NCBI GenBank assembly: GCA_026126305.1
Contig: JAHCJI010000002.1
Location: forward strand, 62,001-126,000
Direction of reading: 5' to 3'
Origin: Phycisphaeraceae bacterium
GTDB taxonomy: Bacteria > Planctomycetota > Phycisphaerae > Phycisphaerales > UBA1924
DNA: 64,000 bases
Position numbers and translations under genes: made by a program. Positions 34,668 to 43,875 of this stretch are shown here, in pieces. The notes under the pieces were generated by a model, which saw nothing but the letters and a program-made list of their open reading frames with translations, had not been told where the DNA came from and made no database searches. The stretch's first letter is position 1. Each line of letters begins with the position of its first letter.

Positions 34668-36109
34668 GCGGAGGCCTGCGCTTTCTGGTCGGTGCTGGTG
34701 GTGGCGTGTGCCACGTGGGGCACCAGCGTGCAGGATGCGGACATGGGCAGCCTGGCGGCGCCGAAGAAGGGCAGGGGTTCCATGGGCGGGTGGTTGATGC
34801 GGATGGGCCCCAGGCCGTTGATGTGGTCGTGGAAGAGGGCGCCGTTGGGGTTGCCGCTGGCGTCGGGCTCGCTGGTGGAGACGCCCAGGGTGTACTCGCC
34901 CGGCCTGAGCTGGAGTTCGATGTCAAAGGTGACCACCAGCCGGTCGCCCGGAGCGAGCGCGGGCAGTTCGAGGCCGTGCTGGAGCGTGCCCTGGCCGAAG
35001 ACCTGGGTGCCGAAGCGGTCGATGAGTCGCACGCCCACGCGGGGGCTGTCGACGGGCTCTGCGGCCTCGACAAGGACGTGGACGAGCATGGCATGGCCGA
35101 TGCCGAAGACGCTGGCTTCGCGTTCTTGTCGGTCGCTGATCAGGCAGGCCAGGATGCGCACGCCGCCGGCCCCGTGCCTTCGGTCGGCGTTGGCCGCGTG
35201 CTGGATGATGTCCGCGTCGAGGATGCGTTGGGCGGATTGCCGGGTTGCGGCGTCTTGGGGATCAGGCGCTTCGTTGGCCGGCTTTCTTTTCGGCACGTCG
35301 TCGCGTTGCCACTTGTTGGCTTTCACGCCGCCTTGCCGCAGGGCGGCGTGGTATCGCGCGATGGCGTCGACCGGCTCTCCCTCGAAGGCGACCTTGCCCT
35401 GCTCGAGGAGGATGGCCCGGTCACACAGGTTGGTGATGGCTCCCGCGTCGTGGCTGACCAGGAGCATGGTGGTGCCGCGATCGAGCAGTTCGTGGATGCG
35501 TCGGGTGCATTTTTGCACGAAGAAGATGTCGCCCACGCTGAGCGCCTCGTCGACGATGAGCACCTCGGGCTCGAAGGCCGAGAAGATGCTGAAGGTCAGC
35601 CGCACGGTCATGCCGCTGCTGTAACTGCGCACGGGGCGATCGAAGAACGCGCCGATATCGGCGAAGTCCTCGATGGCTTCCATCTTGGTGCGGGCGAAAT
35701 CGGCCGGGAAGTTCAGAAGGCGTGCCATGTTGTGGACGTTCTGCCGGCCGGTGAGTTCCCTGTTCAGGCCCGCGCCCAGCTCGATGAGGCTCAGCACGCG
35801 GCCGCGGATGGCCGCGGTGCCCTCGGTGGGCACGCTGACGCCGGTGACCATCTTGAGGAGGGTGCTCTTGCCGCTGCCGTTGCGGCCTACCACGCCCAGG
35901 CACTCGCCGGCTTTGAGCTCGAAGGAGACGCCCCGGACGGCCCAGAAGTCTCGGTGCAGATTGGAACGGTTGCATGTCAGCCACTCCACGGCGCGGTGCC
36001 ATGGGTTGGTGTACATCTTGAACCGTTTGCCCAGGTTGTCGCAGCGCACGACCCAATCTCCGGTGCGGTGCGTGGGGTTTGGGTTTGGATTGGCCGGCGC
36101 ATCGGTCAT
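34664..36109 (-). CDS. Wzt-like polysaccharide ABC transporter ATP-binding protein
   Basis: Protein of 481 residues. ATPase domain about 20-265: VVRCDNLGKRFKMYTNP, Walker A VVGRNGSGKST, GRVLSLIELGAGLNRELTGRQN, signature SYSSGMTVRL, Walker B VLIVDEALSVGD and H-loop LLVSHDAG. C-terminal about 310-460 is a Wzt_C-like beta domain (VLVEAAEPVDSPRVGVRLIDRFG, LRPGEYTLGVSTSEPD) that recognises the polysaccharide end group in O-antigen export. No Wzm-type permease is next to it in this window. 36 bp after the glycosyltransferase. Confidence 0.9.
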   Translation of the reverse strand: MTDAPANPNPNPTHRTGDWVVRCDNLGKRFKMYTNPWHRAVEWLTCNRSNLHRDFWAVRGVSFELKAGECLGVVGRNGSGKSTLLKMVTGVSVPTEGTAAIRGRVLSLIELGAGLNRELTGRQNVHNMARLLNFPADFARTKMEAIEDFADIGAFFDRPVRSYSSGMTVRLTFSIFSAFEPEVLIVDEALSVGDIFFVQKCTRRIHELLDRGTTMLLVSHDAGAITNLCDRAILLEQGKVAFEGEPVDAIARYHAALRQGGVKANKWQRDDVPKRKPANEAPDPQDAATRQSAQRILDADIIQHAANADRRHGAGGVRILACLISDRQEREASVFGIGHAMLVHVLVEAAEPVDSPRVGVRLIDRFGTQVFGQGTLQHGLELPALAPGDRLVVTFDIELQLRPGEYTLGVSTSEPDASGNPNGALFHDHINGLGPIRINHPPMEPLPFFGAARLPMSASCTLVPHVAHATTSTDQKAQASA

Positions 36110-36145
36110 GCGGGAAGATTGTAGAAGGGGCCGCGAGCGGCGGGT

Positions 36146-37975
36146 TCAGCGATGGATCCGGGCATACCACCGCGAGATCCGCTGCGCCAGTCGGTATGCC
36201 CGGCTGGCGTGCAACTCGGCCCGTTCGGCGTCGAATCGACGCACGATTTCGACATTGGCCGCGTGTGCGCGTGCCAGCGCACGCTCGGCCTCGCTGAGCC
36301 GAACGGGCATGGGCTTGCCGGGTCGATCGCCTTCATCGGCTCTGCCTGCCACGATCTCAGGCAGCACGGCGACGCGGGCGCCTTCTTGGATGAGCCAGGC
36401 CAGCAGCGAGGGCAGGTCGGCGGCCGACTCGGACGATTGCTGGACCCGCTCCCACCACCGCGTGTCCAGCGCGATGGGGCCCGGGTGCTCGACGAGCAAC
36501 TCGGGGTGTTGCGGGCCTGGGGTCGAGAAGGGCACGACCTCTCGACCATCGGGACCAAGGCGTGCGAACCAGGGCACGACGGCGTCGATCTGGGCGTTGG
36601 CAAGCAGTGCGTCGGTCAGCGCGGCGCGCGTGTCCTGGGCAAGGGGCGTCATCGCCAGCAGCGCCACCTCGCGTTGTGGTTCGGCCCGGGGCAGTTGGGG
36701 TATCAGCCCGGCGGCGTGGGCAAGGCGGCGCTGCACGACCTTGAAGTCGCCGCAGATGTCGGCGATGCGCCGTTTGGCCTGGCGGCCCATGGTGCCGCGT
36801 TCGTTCGGCGTCATGGCAAGGGCCCTTTGCAAGGCGCGGGCCAGATCGGCGGCGTCTGCCGGGGTGAAGAGCAGCCCGCTGGTGCCGTCCTCGACCATCT
36901 CGGCCATGCCGCCCGCGCGGGCGGCGATGACGACCTGCCCGGCGGCCATGGCCTCCATGCAGGTGTTGGGGAAGTTGTCGTCGGGGCTGGGGATGAGCGC
37001 GATGCCGCAGCGATCGCGCCACTCAGCAAGCGTTTGCGGATCGAGTTCGCCCAGGAGTTCCGGACGGGGCGAGCCTTGGGGCATGGCTTGCATGGCCGAA
37101 GCGCCGAAGTGGCGTCCGGTCGTCCAGTCGAGCGTGTCTCGGCCCGCAACGAGGACCCGCGGGGCGGTCTGTCCGAGTTGGCCCAGTGCCTGGGCGAGCG
37201 TGTCGAAGCCCTTTCGGCGTTCCATTCGGCCCACGAACAGGGCCCAGGGCTCTCGCTGGTGTGGGCTGGCATCGTCGACGACCTCGCCCAGCGGGTAGGG
37301 CGTGACGTGGACCTTGCCCGCGATGGCCGGCTCCCAACGGCTTGTCCACTCGGCCAGGGCGTTGCTGGGGCACGCCACGCCGTCGGCCCATCGCAGCACG
37401 TCGCGTTCCATCGATCGCAGTTCGGCCATCGGGCGGCCCGGCTCTGGCCCGCCCTGGAGTTCCTCGATCCACGCGGTGGGTGAGTGCAGGTGGACCACCA
37501 CGGGTGGCCCCTTGTCGCCCATCTTTGCCAGCGGCCCCCTGCCCAGGCGTCTTTCGTTGAGGATGAACCAGAGCAGTGCGCCGGTGTCGGGGGCTTCGAT
37601 GGCCTTCGGATTGAATTGTTCGAGCAGCCAGGGAAGGTGCTGGCGTAGTTGCATGGCCAGCACGCTCTCGCGGTGGAAGGCCCAGAAGGCGGCGTGGCAG
37701 GCCGGGCCAACAGGCGACGCGAGGATGCTGGCTCGCGGCGCTGACCAGTCGGGCCGTCCTTCGACGTGGTCCAGGAACGGCAGCCGCACGACCCGGATCG
37801 GGCCCTTTGCTTCCACCTCGGGCTCGTCGCAATCGCCAACGGTCACCACCACGGGCGCGTGCCCCTGCCCAGCGAGCGCCCGGGCCATGCGCACCGTGTA
37901 TGTGCCGATGCCGCCGCCGACAAAGGGTGGATACTCACGCGAGATCAGCAGCACCGGGGTGGTTCCAGAGGGCAT
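36146..37975 (-). CDS. GT4-family glycosyltransferase with C-terminal extension
   Basis: Protein of 609 residues. N-terminal Rossmann domain begins LLISREYPPFVGGGIGTYTVRMARALA, then VVHLHSPTAWIEE and ACPSNALAEW; the nucleotide-sugar domain has ALFVGRMERRKGFDTLAQAL and IPSPDDNFPNTCMEAMAAGQVVIAARAGGMAEMV with the EX7E glutamates. The last 180 residues form an extra domain of unknown role. First gene of the minus-strand run that continues with the Wzt-like ATPase and sulfotransferases; donor and acceptor unknown. Confidence 0.9.
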   Translation of the reverse strand: MPSGTTPVLLISREYPPFVGGGIGTYTVRMARALAGQGHAPVVVTVGDCDEPEVEAKGPIRVVRLPFLDHVEGRPDWSAPRASILASPVGPACHAAFWAFHRESVLAMQLRQHLPWLLEQFNPKAIEAPDTGALLWFILNERRLGRGPLAKMGDKGPPVVVHLHSPTAWIEELQGGPEPGRPMAELRSMERDVLRWADGVACPSNALAEWTSRWEPAIAGKVHVTPYPLGEVVDDASPHQREPWALFVGRMERRKGFDTLAQALGQLGQTAPRVLVAGRDTLDWTTGRHFGASAMQAMPQGSPRPELLGELDPQTLAEWRDRCGIALIPSPDDNFPNTCMEAMAAGQVVIAARAGGMAEMVEDGTSGLLFTPADAADLARALQRALAMTPNERGTMGRQAKRRIADICGDFKVVQRRLAHAAGLIPQLPRAEPQREVALLAMTPLAQDTRAALTDALLANAQIDAVVPWFARLGPDGREVVPFSTPGPQHPELLVEHPGPIALDTRWWERVQQSSESAADLPSLLAWLIQEGARVAVLPEIVAGRADEGDRPGKPMPVRLSEAERALARAHAANVEIVRRFDAERAELHASRAYRLAQRISRWYARIHR

Positions 37976-38029
37976 TTCGATCGGGTCGACGATAGCCCAT
38001 TGTTAACAGGAAAGCGCTAGGATATCCCT

Positions 38030-38734
38030 ATGACACTACCAACGAAGATCAGACCAAAGGCTGGCCGATGGGTTTTTGCTTGCAGCGTGACGCTGGCCAT
38101 CGTGATGACCACGGTAGTTGTGGTGCTGGCCTTGGTGCTGCCGATGGAGGACAGCGAGCGGCTGTTCGCCGAGACGGGGCCATTCGAGGAGGCCTCGCCC
38201 TGGTTGTGGATCATGCTGGCGTTGTCGCTGCCGTTGATCTTCCGCAAGTTCACGCTGGAAGTGGCCTCGGGCATGATCCTTTCGTTGGCGGCCGCGGCCC
38301 GGGAGTGGGATTGGCACGTGGCCTTTACCACCGACAACTACAGCATGCTCAAGCCGCCGTTTTACTACCGCGAGCAGTTCTCGATCTCCGAGCGGCTGAT
38401 CGCCGGGGTGATCATGCTCGCGGTTGCCGCCAGCGTGCTGGTGCTGGTCAGCCGGTTGATCCAACTCAGGCCCTGGAAGCGTCCGCTGCCCTGGTGGGTG
38501 TTCGCGCTGGGCTTTGCTTTCTTCATGCTGGTGTTTACCAAGGCCGTCGATCGCGCGCCGGGTATCCTGCGGGACGATCTGGGCGTTGACCTGAGCGATC
38601 AGGTTCGCATCTTGTGCTATGCGATAGAAGAGGGGCTGGAGATGCTGCTGGCGGTCTTCTTCGGGGCTCACGCGCTGGCGCTGGCCCGCTGGTACAAGAA
38701 GGGCGGGGGCGCGGGAGGCCTCCCCGCCCGGTAG
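38030..38734 (+). CDS. Multi-pass membrane protein of unknown function
   Basis: Protein of 234 residues with about six hydrophobic segments (about 14-40, 55-72, 78-90, 122-143, 155-172, 195-220). Conserved-looking charged loops are AAAREWDWHVAFTTDNYSMLKPPFYYREQ and DRAPGILRDDLGVDLSDQVRILCYAIEEGLEM. No family recognised. First of three co-oriented small membrane-protein genes; divergent from the glycosyltransferase operon. Confidence 0.75.
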   Translation: MTLPTKIRPKAGRWVFACSVTLAIVMTTVVVVLALVLPMEDSERLFAETGPFEEASPWLWIMLALSLPLIFRKFTLEVASGMILSLAAAAREWDWHVAFTTDNYSMLKPPFYYREQFSISERLIAGVIMLAVAASVLVLVSRLIQLRPWKRPLPWWVFALGFAFFMLVFTKAVDRAPGILRDDLGVDLSDQVRILCYAIEEGLEMLLAVFFGAHALALARWYKKGGGAGGLPAR

Positions 38735-38798
38735 GGACTCTCCACCATCGAAACCTTGCGCGGGTTCGTCGGTGGCCACGGCGGGGGAACGATCGTCT

Positions 38799-39212
38799 AT
38801 GCATAAAAAGGTCGCGGGCAGGGGCTGGGCGTTCTGGTGGTTGTGGGCCGCGGGTGTGTACAACATCGTCTGGGGCGCGGCCGTCGTGCTGTTTCCGGCG
38901 TTGTTGTTCGACCTTGCCGGCATGGAGCAGCCGCGATACCCCCAGCTCTGGCAGTGCATCGGCATGATCGTGGGCGTCTATGGCATCGGGTACATCGCCG
39001 CCGCGAGAGACCATCGACGGCACTGGCCCATCGTGCTGGTCGGTTTGCTCGGCAAGATCTTTGGCCCCATCGGCTTTGCGCAGGCGGTCATCGCCGGCGA
39101 CCTGCCCATCACCTTTGGCATAACCATCCTGACGAATGATCTCGTCTGGTGGGTGCCCTTCACGCTGATGCTGCGCGACGCGTGGCGCAGCCATCATAAG
39201 GGTGAGGCGTGA
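38799..39212 (+). CDS. Small multi-pass membrane protein
   Basis: Protein of 137 residues with about four membrane helices: GWAFWWLWAAGVYNIVWGAAVVLFP, a second around IGMIVGVYGIGYIAA, a third around IVLVGLLGKIFGPIGFA and a fourth near ITILTNDLVWWVPFTLML. ATG 38799 is chosen because the first helix follows directly. It overlaps the next gene by GTGA, so the two are coupled and may form a complex. Function unknown. Confidence 0.75.
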   Translation: MHKKVAGRGWAFWWLWAAGVYNIVWGAAVVLFPALLFDLAGMEQPRYPQLWQCIGMIVGVYGIGYIAAARDHRRHWPIVLVGLLGKIFGPIGFAQAVIAGDLPITFGITILTNDLVWWVPFTLMLRDAWRSHHKGEA

Positions 39213-39628
39213 GCGGGGCCCTGCTCCTGGCTCATGCCGCCGCCACGTGGTTCATGGTGGGGCTGATCTGGTTCGTGCAGGTGGTCCACTACCCGCTGTT
39301 TGCCGGCGTGGGCGAGCACGGATGGCCCGCGTACGGCCGGCGGCATCAGGTGTTGACAACGCTGGTCGTGGGCCCGGCGATGCTGGTGGAAGTGGCCACC
39401 TGCATCCTGCTGCTCATATTGATGCCCGGGGTGCTCCCGGCGGCCGGGGCCTTGCTGCTTGGTCTGGTGTGGGCGTCGACGTTCTTCGTGCAGGTGCCCT
39501 TGCACCGGCGGCTGGAGCGTGGACTCGATGCCGCCCTCGTGCAAAAGCTTGTGGCGACGAATTGGGTTCGCACGGCGCTGTGGTCGGCGCGAGGGGTGGT
39601 TGCCCTGATCCTGCTCAGCCCTTCATGA
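39209..39628 (+). CDS. Small conserved-type membrane protein, DUF1772-like
   Basis: Protein of 139 residues with four helices. Motifs FMVGLIWFVQVVHYPLF in the first helix, YGRRHQVLTTLVVGPAMLVEV in the second and FFVQVPLHRRLERG after the third are of the type seen in small conserved bacterial membrane proteins of unknown role. GTG start at 39209 overlaps the upstream stop. Its end overlaps the convergent peptidase gene by 14 bp. Confidence 0.75.
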   Translation: MSGALLLAHAAATWFMVGLIWFVQVVHYPLFAGVGEHGWPAYGRRHQVLTTLVVGPAMLVEVATCILLLILMPGVLPAAGALLLGLVWASTFFVQVPLHRRLERGLDAALVQKLVATNWVRTALWSARGVVALILLSPS

Positions 39629-40862
39629 GCGCTTCGATGCCCTTGCGATCGACGGGGAGTTTCTCGCACATGTTCACCGGCCCGTCGCTGGTGACGAGGA
39701 TGTCGTCCTCGACGCGGATGCCGATGTTCTCCTCGGGCAGGTAGAGCCCCGGCTCGATGGTGACGATGGCGTCCTTGGCCAGCGGTGTCTTGGGGTCGAC
39801 ATCGTGGACCGAGATGCCCAGGTGGTGGCCGATGCCGTGGTAGAAGGCGTGCGCGTAGCCGGCCTTGTCGATGACCTCTCGGGCGGCCATGTCCACGTCG
39901 TGCATCCACGTGCCGGGCTTGCAGGCCTTGATGGCGGCCTTCATGGCCTTGAGCACCAGGTCGTAGGCATCGGCCTGCGTGCTGCTGAAGGTGCCGCTGA
40001 CGGGGAAGGTGCGGGTGATGTCGGCGCAGTAGCCGCCCATCTTGGCGCCGCTGTCGAGCACGAGCATGTCGCCGGTTTCCATGGTTCGGCTGTTGGCCCC
40101 ATAGTGCAGCACGGTGGCGTTGACGCCCGAGCCGGCGATGGGGTTGAATGCGTTGCCCTGGCCGCCATGTTCGGCGAACGTGGCCGTCAGCGTGCGCACC
40201 ACCGCGCCCTCGTTGGCCCCGGGCCTGATCTCGCGCGCTGCGGCGCGCACGCCAGCGATGGTCGCGTCGATGGCACCCTGCACGAGCGCACGCTCCGCGG
40301 GGCTCTTGGCGGCGATGAGTTGGTAGAAGGGCTGCCACGCTTGCTCGATGGACACTCCCGGCACGCGTTCGGCGGCCTGGCGGTAGGTGGCCAGGTCCTG
40401 GTTCACGCCCGCGGGCGCGGGCCTTGGCTCGTGGAGCGTGGCCAGTTTCCCGATGCGGGCGGCGGCCTCGGTCACCAGCCAGTTGAGGCGGCTGGTGCGA
40501 AAAACCGTGCCCACGCCGTAGCGGTCTCGCAGGGCCGGGCTCAGGCACTCGCGGATGCCGTGCCACTGCTCGTCTTCGGGGTCTCGGGATCGCAGCAAGA
40601 GGACTTCTCGCCGGCGTGGGTTGGGGTGGGTTGGGTCGAGAAGCAGGGCGGCCCCGGGCTCGTCGGCGATGCCGGTGAGAAAGAAGAACTCGACGCTCGG
40701 CTCCCAATCGCCACGGATCGAGGCCGAGTGTTCGCCGGCGAAGACCACGGCGGCTCGGTCCTTGAGAATGCGGGCGACCTGCTGTCGGCGTTTCTTGACT
40801 TCCTCGATGGTGATCGGGGCGGGCTGTTGGCGGGCGGGGGTGGTTGTGGACTTCTTGGCCAT
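39615..40862 (-). CDS. Xaa-Pro aminopeptidase (M24 family)
   Basis: Metalloprotease of 415 residues that removes the residue before proline. N-terminal creatinase-like domain about 15-170 (FFFLTGIADEPGAALLL). Catalytic domain with the metal ligands in LDSGAKMGGYCADITRTF, HGIGHHLGISVHD, TIEPGLYLPEENIGIRVEDD. A Lys/Thr-rich leader precedes it (AKKSTTTPARQQ). ATG 40862 is preferred over the upstream open frame. Follows tilS by 20 bp on the same strand. Confidence 0.93.
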   Translation of the reverse strand: MAKKSTTTPARQQPAPITIEEVKKRRQQVARILKDRAAVVFAGEHSASIRGDWEPSVEFFFLTGIADEPGAALLLDPTHPNPRRREVLLLRSRDPEDEQWHGIRECLSPALRDRYGVGTVFRTSRLNWLVTEAAARIGKLATLHEPRPAPAGVNQDLATYRQAAERVPGVSIEQAWQPFYQLIAAKSPAERALVQGAIDATIAGVRAAAREIRPGANEGAVVRTLTATFAEHGGQGNAFNPIAGSGVNATVLHYGANSRTMETGDMLVLDSGAKMGGYCADITRTFPVSGTFSSTQADAYDLVLKAMKAAIKACKPGTWMHDVDMAAREVIDKAGYAHAFYHGIGHHLGISVHDVDPKTPLAKDAIVTIEPGLYLPEENIGIRVEDDILVTSDGPVNMCEKLPVDRKGIEALMKG

Positions 40863-40882
40863 GGGGCAATCGTTGGCGCGCC

Positions 40883-41869
40883 TCAGGCCAAAGACACCAG
40901 GACCACCGGACCGTGGTGCTCGAAGCAAAGACCGGCCGCCAGGCGCTTGCCGCGGCCGCCGGCGACCCATGCCACAAGCGACTTGGCCGTGGCAGCGGAA
41001 AGCCGATCGTGTCCGGCACCTCCGAGTTGCTCGATCAACTTCCGTAGAATCCCCTCACGTACGGCGGGCTCGCAGGCGGAGAACTCTCGCGCATCGAGCA
41101 TGACCGGGCTCTGCCCACGGGCGACGCGGGGCCATGCGTGGTCGATGGCGGCTTGCACTACGCGTTGGGCTTGGCCGATAGCCTCGGCCGATCTCACCGC
41201 CCGCCTTGCCGCCCCCGGGCGTAACTCTTCGAGCACGGGCAGCACTCGGGCGCGCAGTGCCGCCCGCAATGGTGCGTCGGCGTTGCCGGTATCCGCGTTG
41301 GTGGCATCGCTCGCCCAGACCCAATCGTGTGCGCGACAGATGGCCTCGGTCTCACGTCGTGTGACGTGCAGCATGGGACGCACGAGTGTGACGCTGTCGC
41401 TGAGCCGTCGGCGGGGCGCTGGACCGCGAAGGCCCCTTGGCCCGGTGCCACGGATCAGGTGCGCGAGCATGGTTTCGAAGACGTCGTCGGCCTGATGCGC
41501 TGCTGCCACGTATGCGCATCCTTGCGCACATGCCATGCGTTCCAGGGCGCTGTAGCGGACACGCCGGGCCTGCCCCTCGGCGTTACCCGGGGGGACTCGC
41601 ACGTGATCGACCCAGACTGGAAGCCCCAGGCGCTGGCCAAGCCGTTCCACAAGCATGCGATCGGCGTGCGACTGTTCGGCTGGACGCAGGTCGTGCACGA
41701 TGTGACCCAGGCCCACGATGCCGGTGCGGCCAGCCAGGGCCAATGCGAGCGCACACGAATCGGCCCCACCTGAGACGGCCAGCAGGGTGGGTCGGAGGCT
41801 ATCGCGTACGGCGGCACCTCCGGTCCGGGAGCGCCAGTCTCGCACGATCCTTCGCCGAACCGCCTCCAT
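40883..41869 (-). CDS. tilS: tRNA(Ile)-lysidine synthetase TilS
   Basis: Modifies C34 of tRNA-Ile2 to lysidine. 328 residues. PP-loop TLLAVSGGADSCALALAL at about residues 28-45, HIVHDLRPAEQSHADRM, RYSALERMACAQGCAYVAAAHQADDVFETMLAHLIRG-like ATP-binding helix (the conserved HxxDD is AAHQADD), and RPMLHVTRRETEA. The C-terminal tRNA-binding part is short. The start is uncertain: ATG 41869 (MEAVRRR) fits the family; ATG 41920 lies inside a hairpin. Upstream of the peptidase gene and divergent from the gene at 42025. Confidence 0.92.
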   Translation of the reverse strand: MEAVRRRIVRDWRSRTGGAAVRDSLRPTLLAVSGGADSCALALALAGRTGIVGLGHIVHDLRPAEQSHADRMLVERLGQRLGLPVWVDHVRVPPGNAEGQARRVRYSALERMACAQGCAYVAAAHQADDVFETMLAHLIRGTGPRGLRGPAPRRRLSDSVTLVRPMLHVTRRETEAICRAHDWVWASDATNADTGNADAPLRAALRARVLPVLEELRPGAARRAVRSAEAIGQAQRVVQAAIDHAWPRVARGQSPVMLDAREFSACEPAVREGILRKLIEQLGGAGHDRLSAATAKSLVAWVAGGRGKRLAAGLCFEHHGPVVLVSLA

Positions 41870-41910
41870 GTCGATCCAAGGTTCGCCTTGCACGGGGCGA
41901 TGGTATCGGC

Positions 41911-41936
41911 GGCCTGCCATGCCCAGATGGCAGGCC
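41911..41936. promoter_or_regulatory. Perfect 10-bp stem hairpin in the tilS leader
   Basis: GGCCTGCCAT and ATGGCAGGCC are exact complements with a 6-bp loop (GCCCAG). It lies in the 155-bp divergent spacer between the chosen tilS start (41869) and the gene at 42025, so it would be in the tilS 5' leader. It could be an operator or an RNA hairpin; nothing shows which. Confidence 0.6.
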
Positions 41937-42024
41937 GTTTGGATTGTGCGCGGGAACTGTTGATTGTGATGGTGCCTTTGCCAATCCAACCCCGTCCTAC
42001 CCTTGAGCATCCACGGAGGGTTCC

Positions 42025-43875
42025 ATGCTCACACGAAAGATCGGCAAACTGGTCCGAGGCAAGGTCACGCCCGCGCAGGTGGCGATGGCGTGCGTTCTTG
42101 GGGCCTTGATCGGCTTTGTGCCCAGCACTCGAACCTCACCGGCGCTGGTCTTGCTCTTGCTGAGCCTGCTCCTGGTGCTCAACGCCAATCTGTTTGTCGC
42201 CGGGGCTCTGGCGGCTGGCGGCAAGATTTTGAGCCTGCTGATCATGCCCGTGCAGTTCGGCGTGGGCCGGTTGGTGCTCGATGGCCCGCTGGGTGGGCTC
42301 ATGTCCTCGCTGATCAACGCGCCTGTGCTCGCGTGGATGGGCTTTGAGTACTACGCGACCACCGGGGGCGTCGTGCTTGGGGCGGTCGTGGGCACCCTCG
42401 CGGCAGTATTGATGGTTGCCATCATCGGCCGCCTGCGTCGCACGCTGGCGGGCTTGGAATCGGGATCTGAGCGATACCAGAAAATTACCAGCAAGGGTTG
42501 GGTGCGAGTGCTGATGTGGGTGCTCTTTGGTGGGCACAAGAAGACGTATGCCGAACTTGCTGCCAAGCGCATGGGGCTGCCGATCCGGCCGCTGGGTGTC
42601 GTTGCGGCTGGCTTGCTGGTGGGCCTGGTTTGGATCGGTGCGATGTTCCTGGCCGAGCCTGTGGTGACGTATGCGGTCAAGACCGGTCTGGAGCGAGCAA
42701 ATGGTGCAACGGTGGACGTTGCCAGCGCCGATGTCGATTTTCGCGGCGGGCGGATCTTCGTGAACGGATTGGCAATAGCCGACCCCAACGACCTGGGCAC
42801 GGATATCTTCCGTGCCAGTAAGCTCGAAGGGGCGATCAGCAACGCCGATCTGCTGCGCAAGCGTTTCGCGGTCGATCGCCTGGTAGCAAGCGACGCCTCG
42901 ACCGGCCTGGCACGTGCGCTCCCGGGGGTTCGCGTGGGAGCGAGACGTGAACCGACGCCCACGCCACCGGGTGATGGCAAAGGGCTCGAAGACTATCTTG
43001 CCGAGGCCAGGCGTTGGAAGGAAAGGCTCGAACAGGCGCGGGACTGGCTGGAAAAAGCGGGCCAGAAGAGGCCGGGCGAGGAAGCTCCCGTGCCCGGGCA
43101 GCCACCCCAGGATCCGAAGGAAACCCTTCGGGATCGTCTTGCCCGCGAGGTTGCCGAGAAGGGTTATGCCTTTGTAGCGGCCGACCACCTGGTGGACGGT
43201 GCGCCGAGGGTGCTGGTGCGTGAAGCGGTGGTGGAAGGCATGACCGCCACCAATGCACCGGGCGAGGTGTTTGACGTGCGTGCCGAGAATCTGTCGACAC
43301 AGCCTTGGCTTGTGGAGGGTGCCCCTTGTGTCTCGGTGCGCAGCCGTTCGGGCTTGTACGAGGCCGAGATCGTGTTGGGCGGGGCTTCTTCGGGTGGTGG
43401 AGCATCGACGCTGTTGCTGGCCAGGCGCGGCATTGCGGCCGATCGCGTTTCGAGCGCTCTGAGTGCCAAGGCCGACCAGCCGCTTCTTGCCGGCGGCACG
43501 GTCGATGCGATGATCCAAGGCGCGTTCAGCCCCGCCTGGGTCGACCTGCCGTTGGACGTGCTCGTGCGAGATTCGACCATCACGCTCCCCGGTGCGGGCT
43601 CGGCACCGGTCCGAGAATTGCGGCTGCCCATCGGCGTGCGCGGGCCGATGGATGCTCCGGGCCTGACCATCGATGCGCAGGCTTGGGGCCAGGCGTTGGC
43701 CGACGCCGGGGCTCGGGAACTGGCGGAAAAGGTGCGTGGTCGCGCCCAGCAAGAAGTTGACAAGGCGACCGATCGTGTTCGTCAGGAACTGGATGAGAAG
43801 GTGGGAGAGAAGGTTCGTGAGGGGCTTGGTGGGCTGCTGCCCGGGCGTCGGCCTCGCGATGACGGTGGAGGTTGA
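42025..43875 (+). CDS. Membrane protein: TIGR03546-like domain fused to TIGR03545/AsmA-like domain
   Basis: Protein of 616 residues. Residues about 1-165 are a four-helix membrane domain (MLTRKIGKLVRGKVTPAQVA, GFVPSTRTSPALVL, LNANLFVAGALAAGGKILSLL) of the TIGR03546 type, followed by FGGHKKTYAELAAKRMGLPIRP. A membrane helix (about 192-212) leads to a large exported domain of AsmA/TIGR03545 character: ATVDVASADVDFRGGRIFVNGLAIADP, a KGLEDYLAEARRWKERLEQARDWLEKAG helix, and late strands. The end is a charged helix (EKVRGRAQQEVDKATDRVRQ). In other bacteria these are two adjacent genes; here they are one. GGAGGG precedes ATG 42025. Envelope lipid or outer-membrane role is inferred. Confidence 0.65.
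   Translation: MLTRKIGKLVRGKVTPAQVAMACVLGALIGFVPSTRTSPALVLLLLSLLLVLNANLFVAGALAAGGKILSLLIMPVQFGVGRLVLDGPLGGLMSSLINAPVLAWMGFEYYATTGGVVLGAVVGTLAAVLMVAIIGRLRRTLAGLESGSERYQKITSKGWVRVLMWVLFGGHKKTYAELAAKRMGLPIRPLGVVAAGLLVGLVWIGAMFLAEPVVTYAVKTGLERANGATVDVASADVDFRGGRIFVNGLAIADPNDLGTDIFRASKLEGAISNADLLRKRFAVDRLVASDASTGLARALPGVRVGARREPTPTPPGDGKGLEDYLAEARRWKERLEQARDWLEKAGQKRPGEEAPVPGQPPQDPKETLRDRLAREVAEKGYAFVAADHLVDGAPRVLVREAVVEGMTATNAPGEVFDVRAENLSTQPWLVEGAPCVSVRSRSGLYEAEIVLGGASSGGGASTLLLARRGIAADRVSSALSAKADQPLLAGGTVDAMIQGAFSPAWVDLPLDVLVRDSTITLPGAGSAPVRELRLPIGVRGPMDAPGLTIDAQAWGQALADAGARELAEKVRGRAQQEVDKATDRVRQELDEKVGEKVREGLGGLLPGRRPRDDGGG

Noticed and set aside
34615..36124. Plus-strand frame of about 470 codons opposite the Wzt-like gene
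   Set aside because: Antisense of the ATPase with no recognisable domain.
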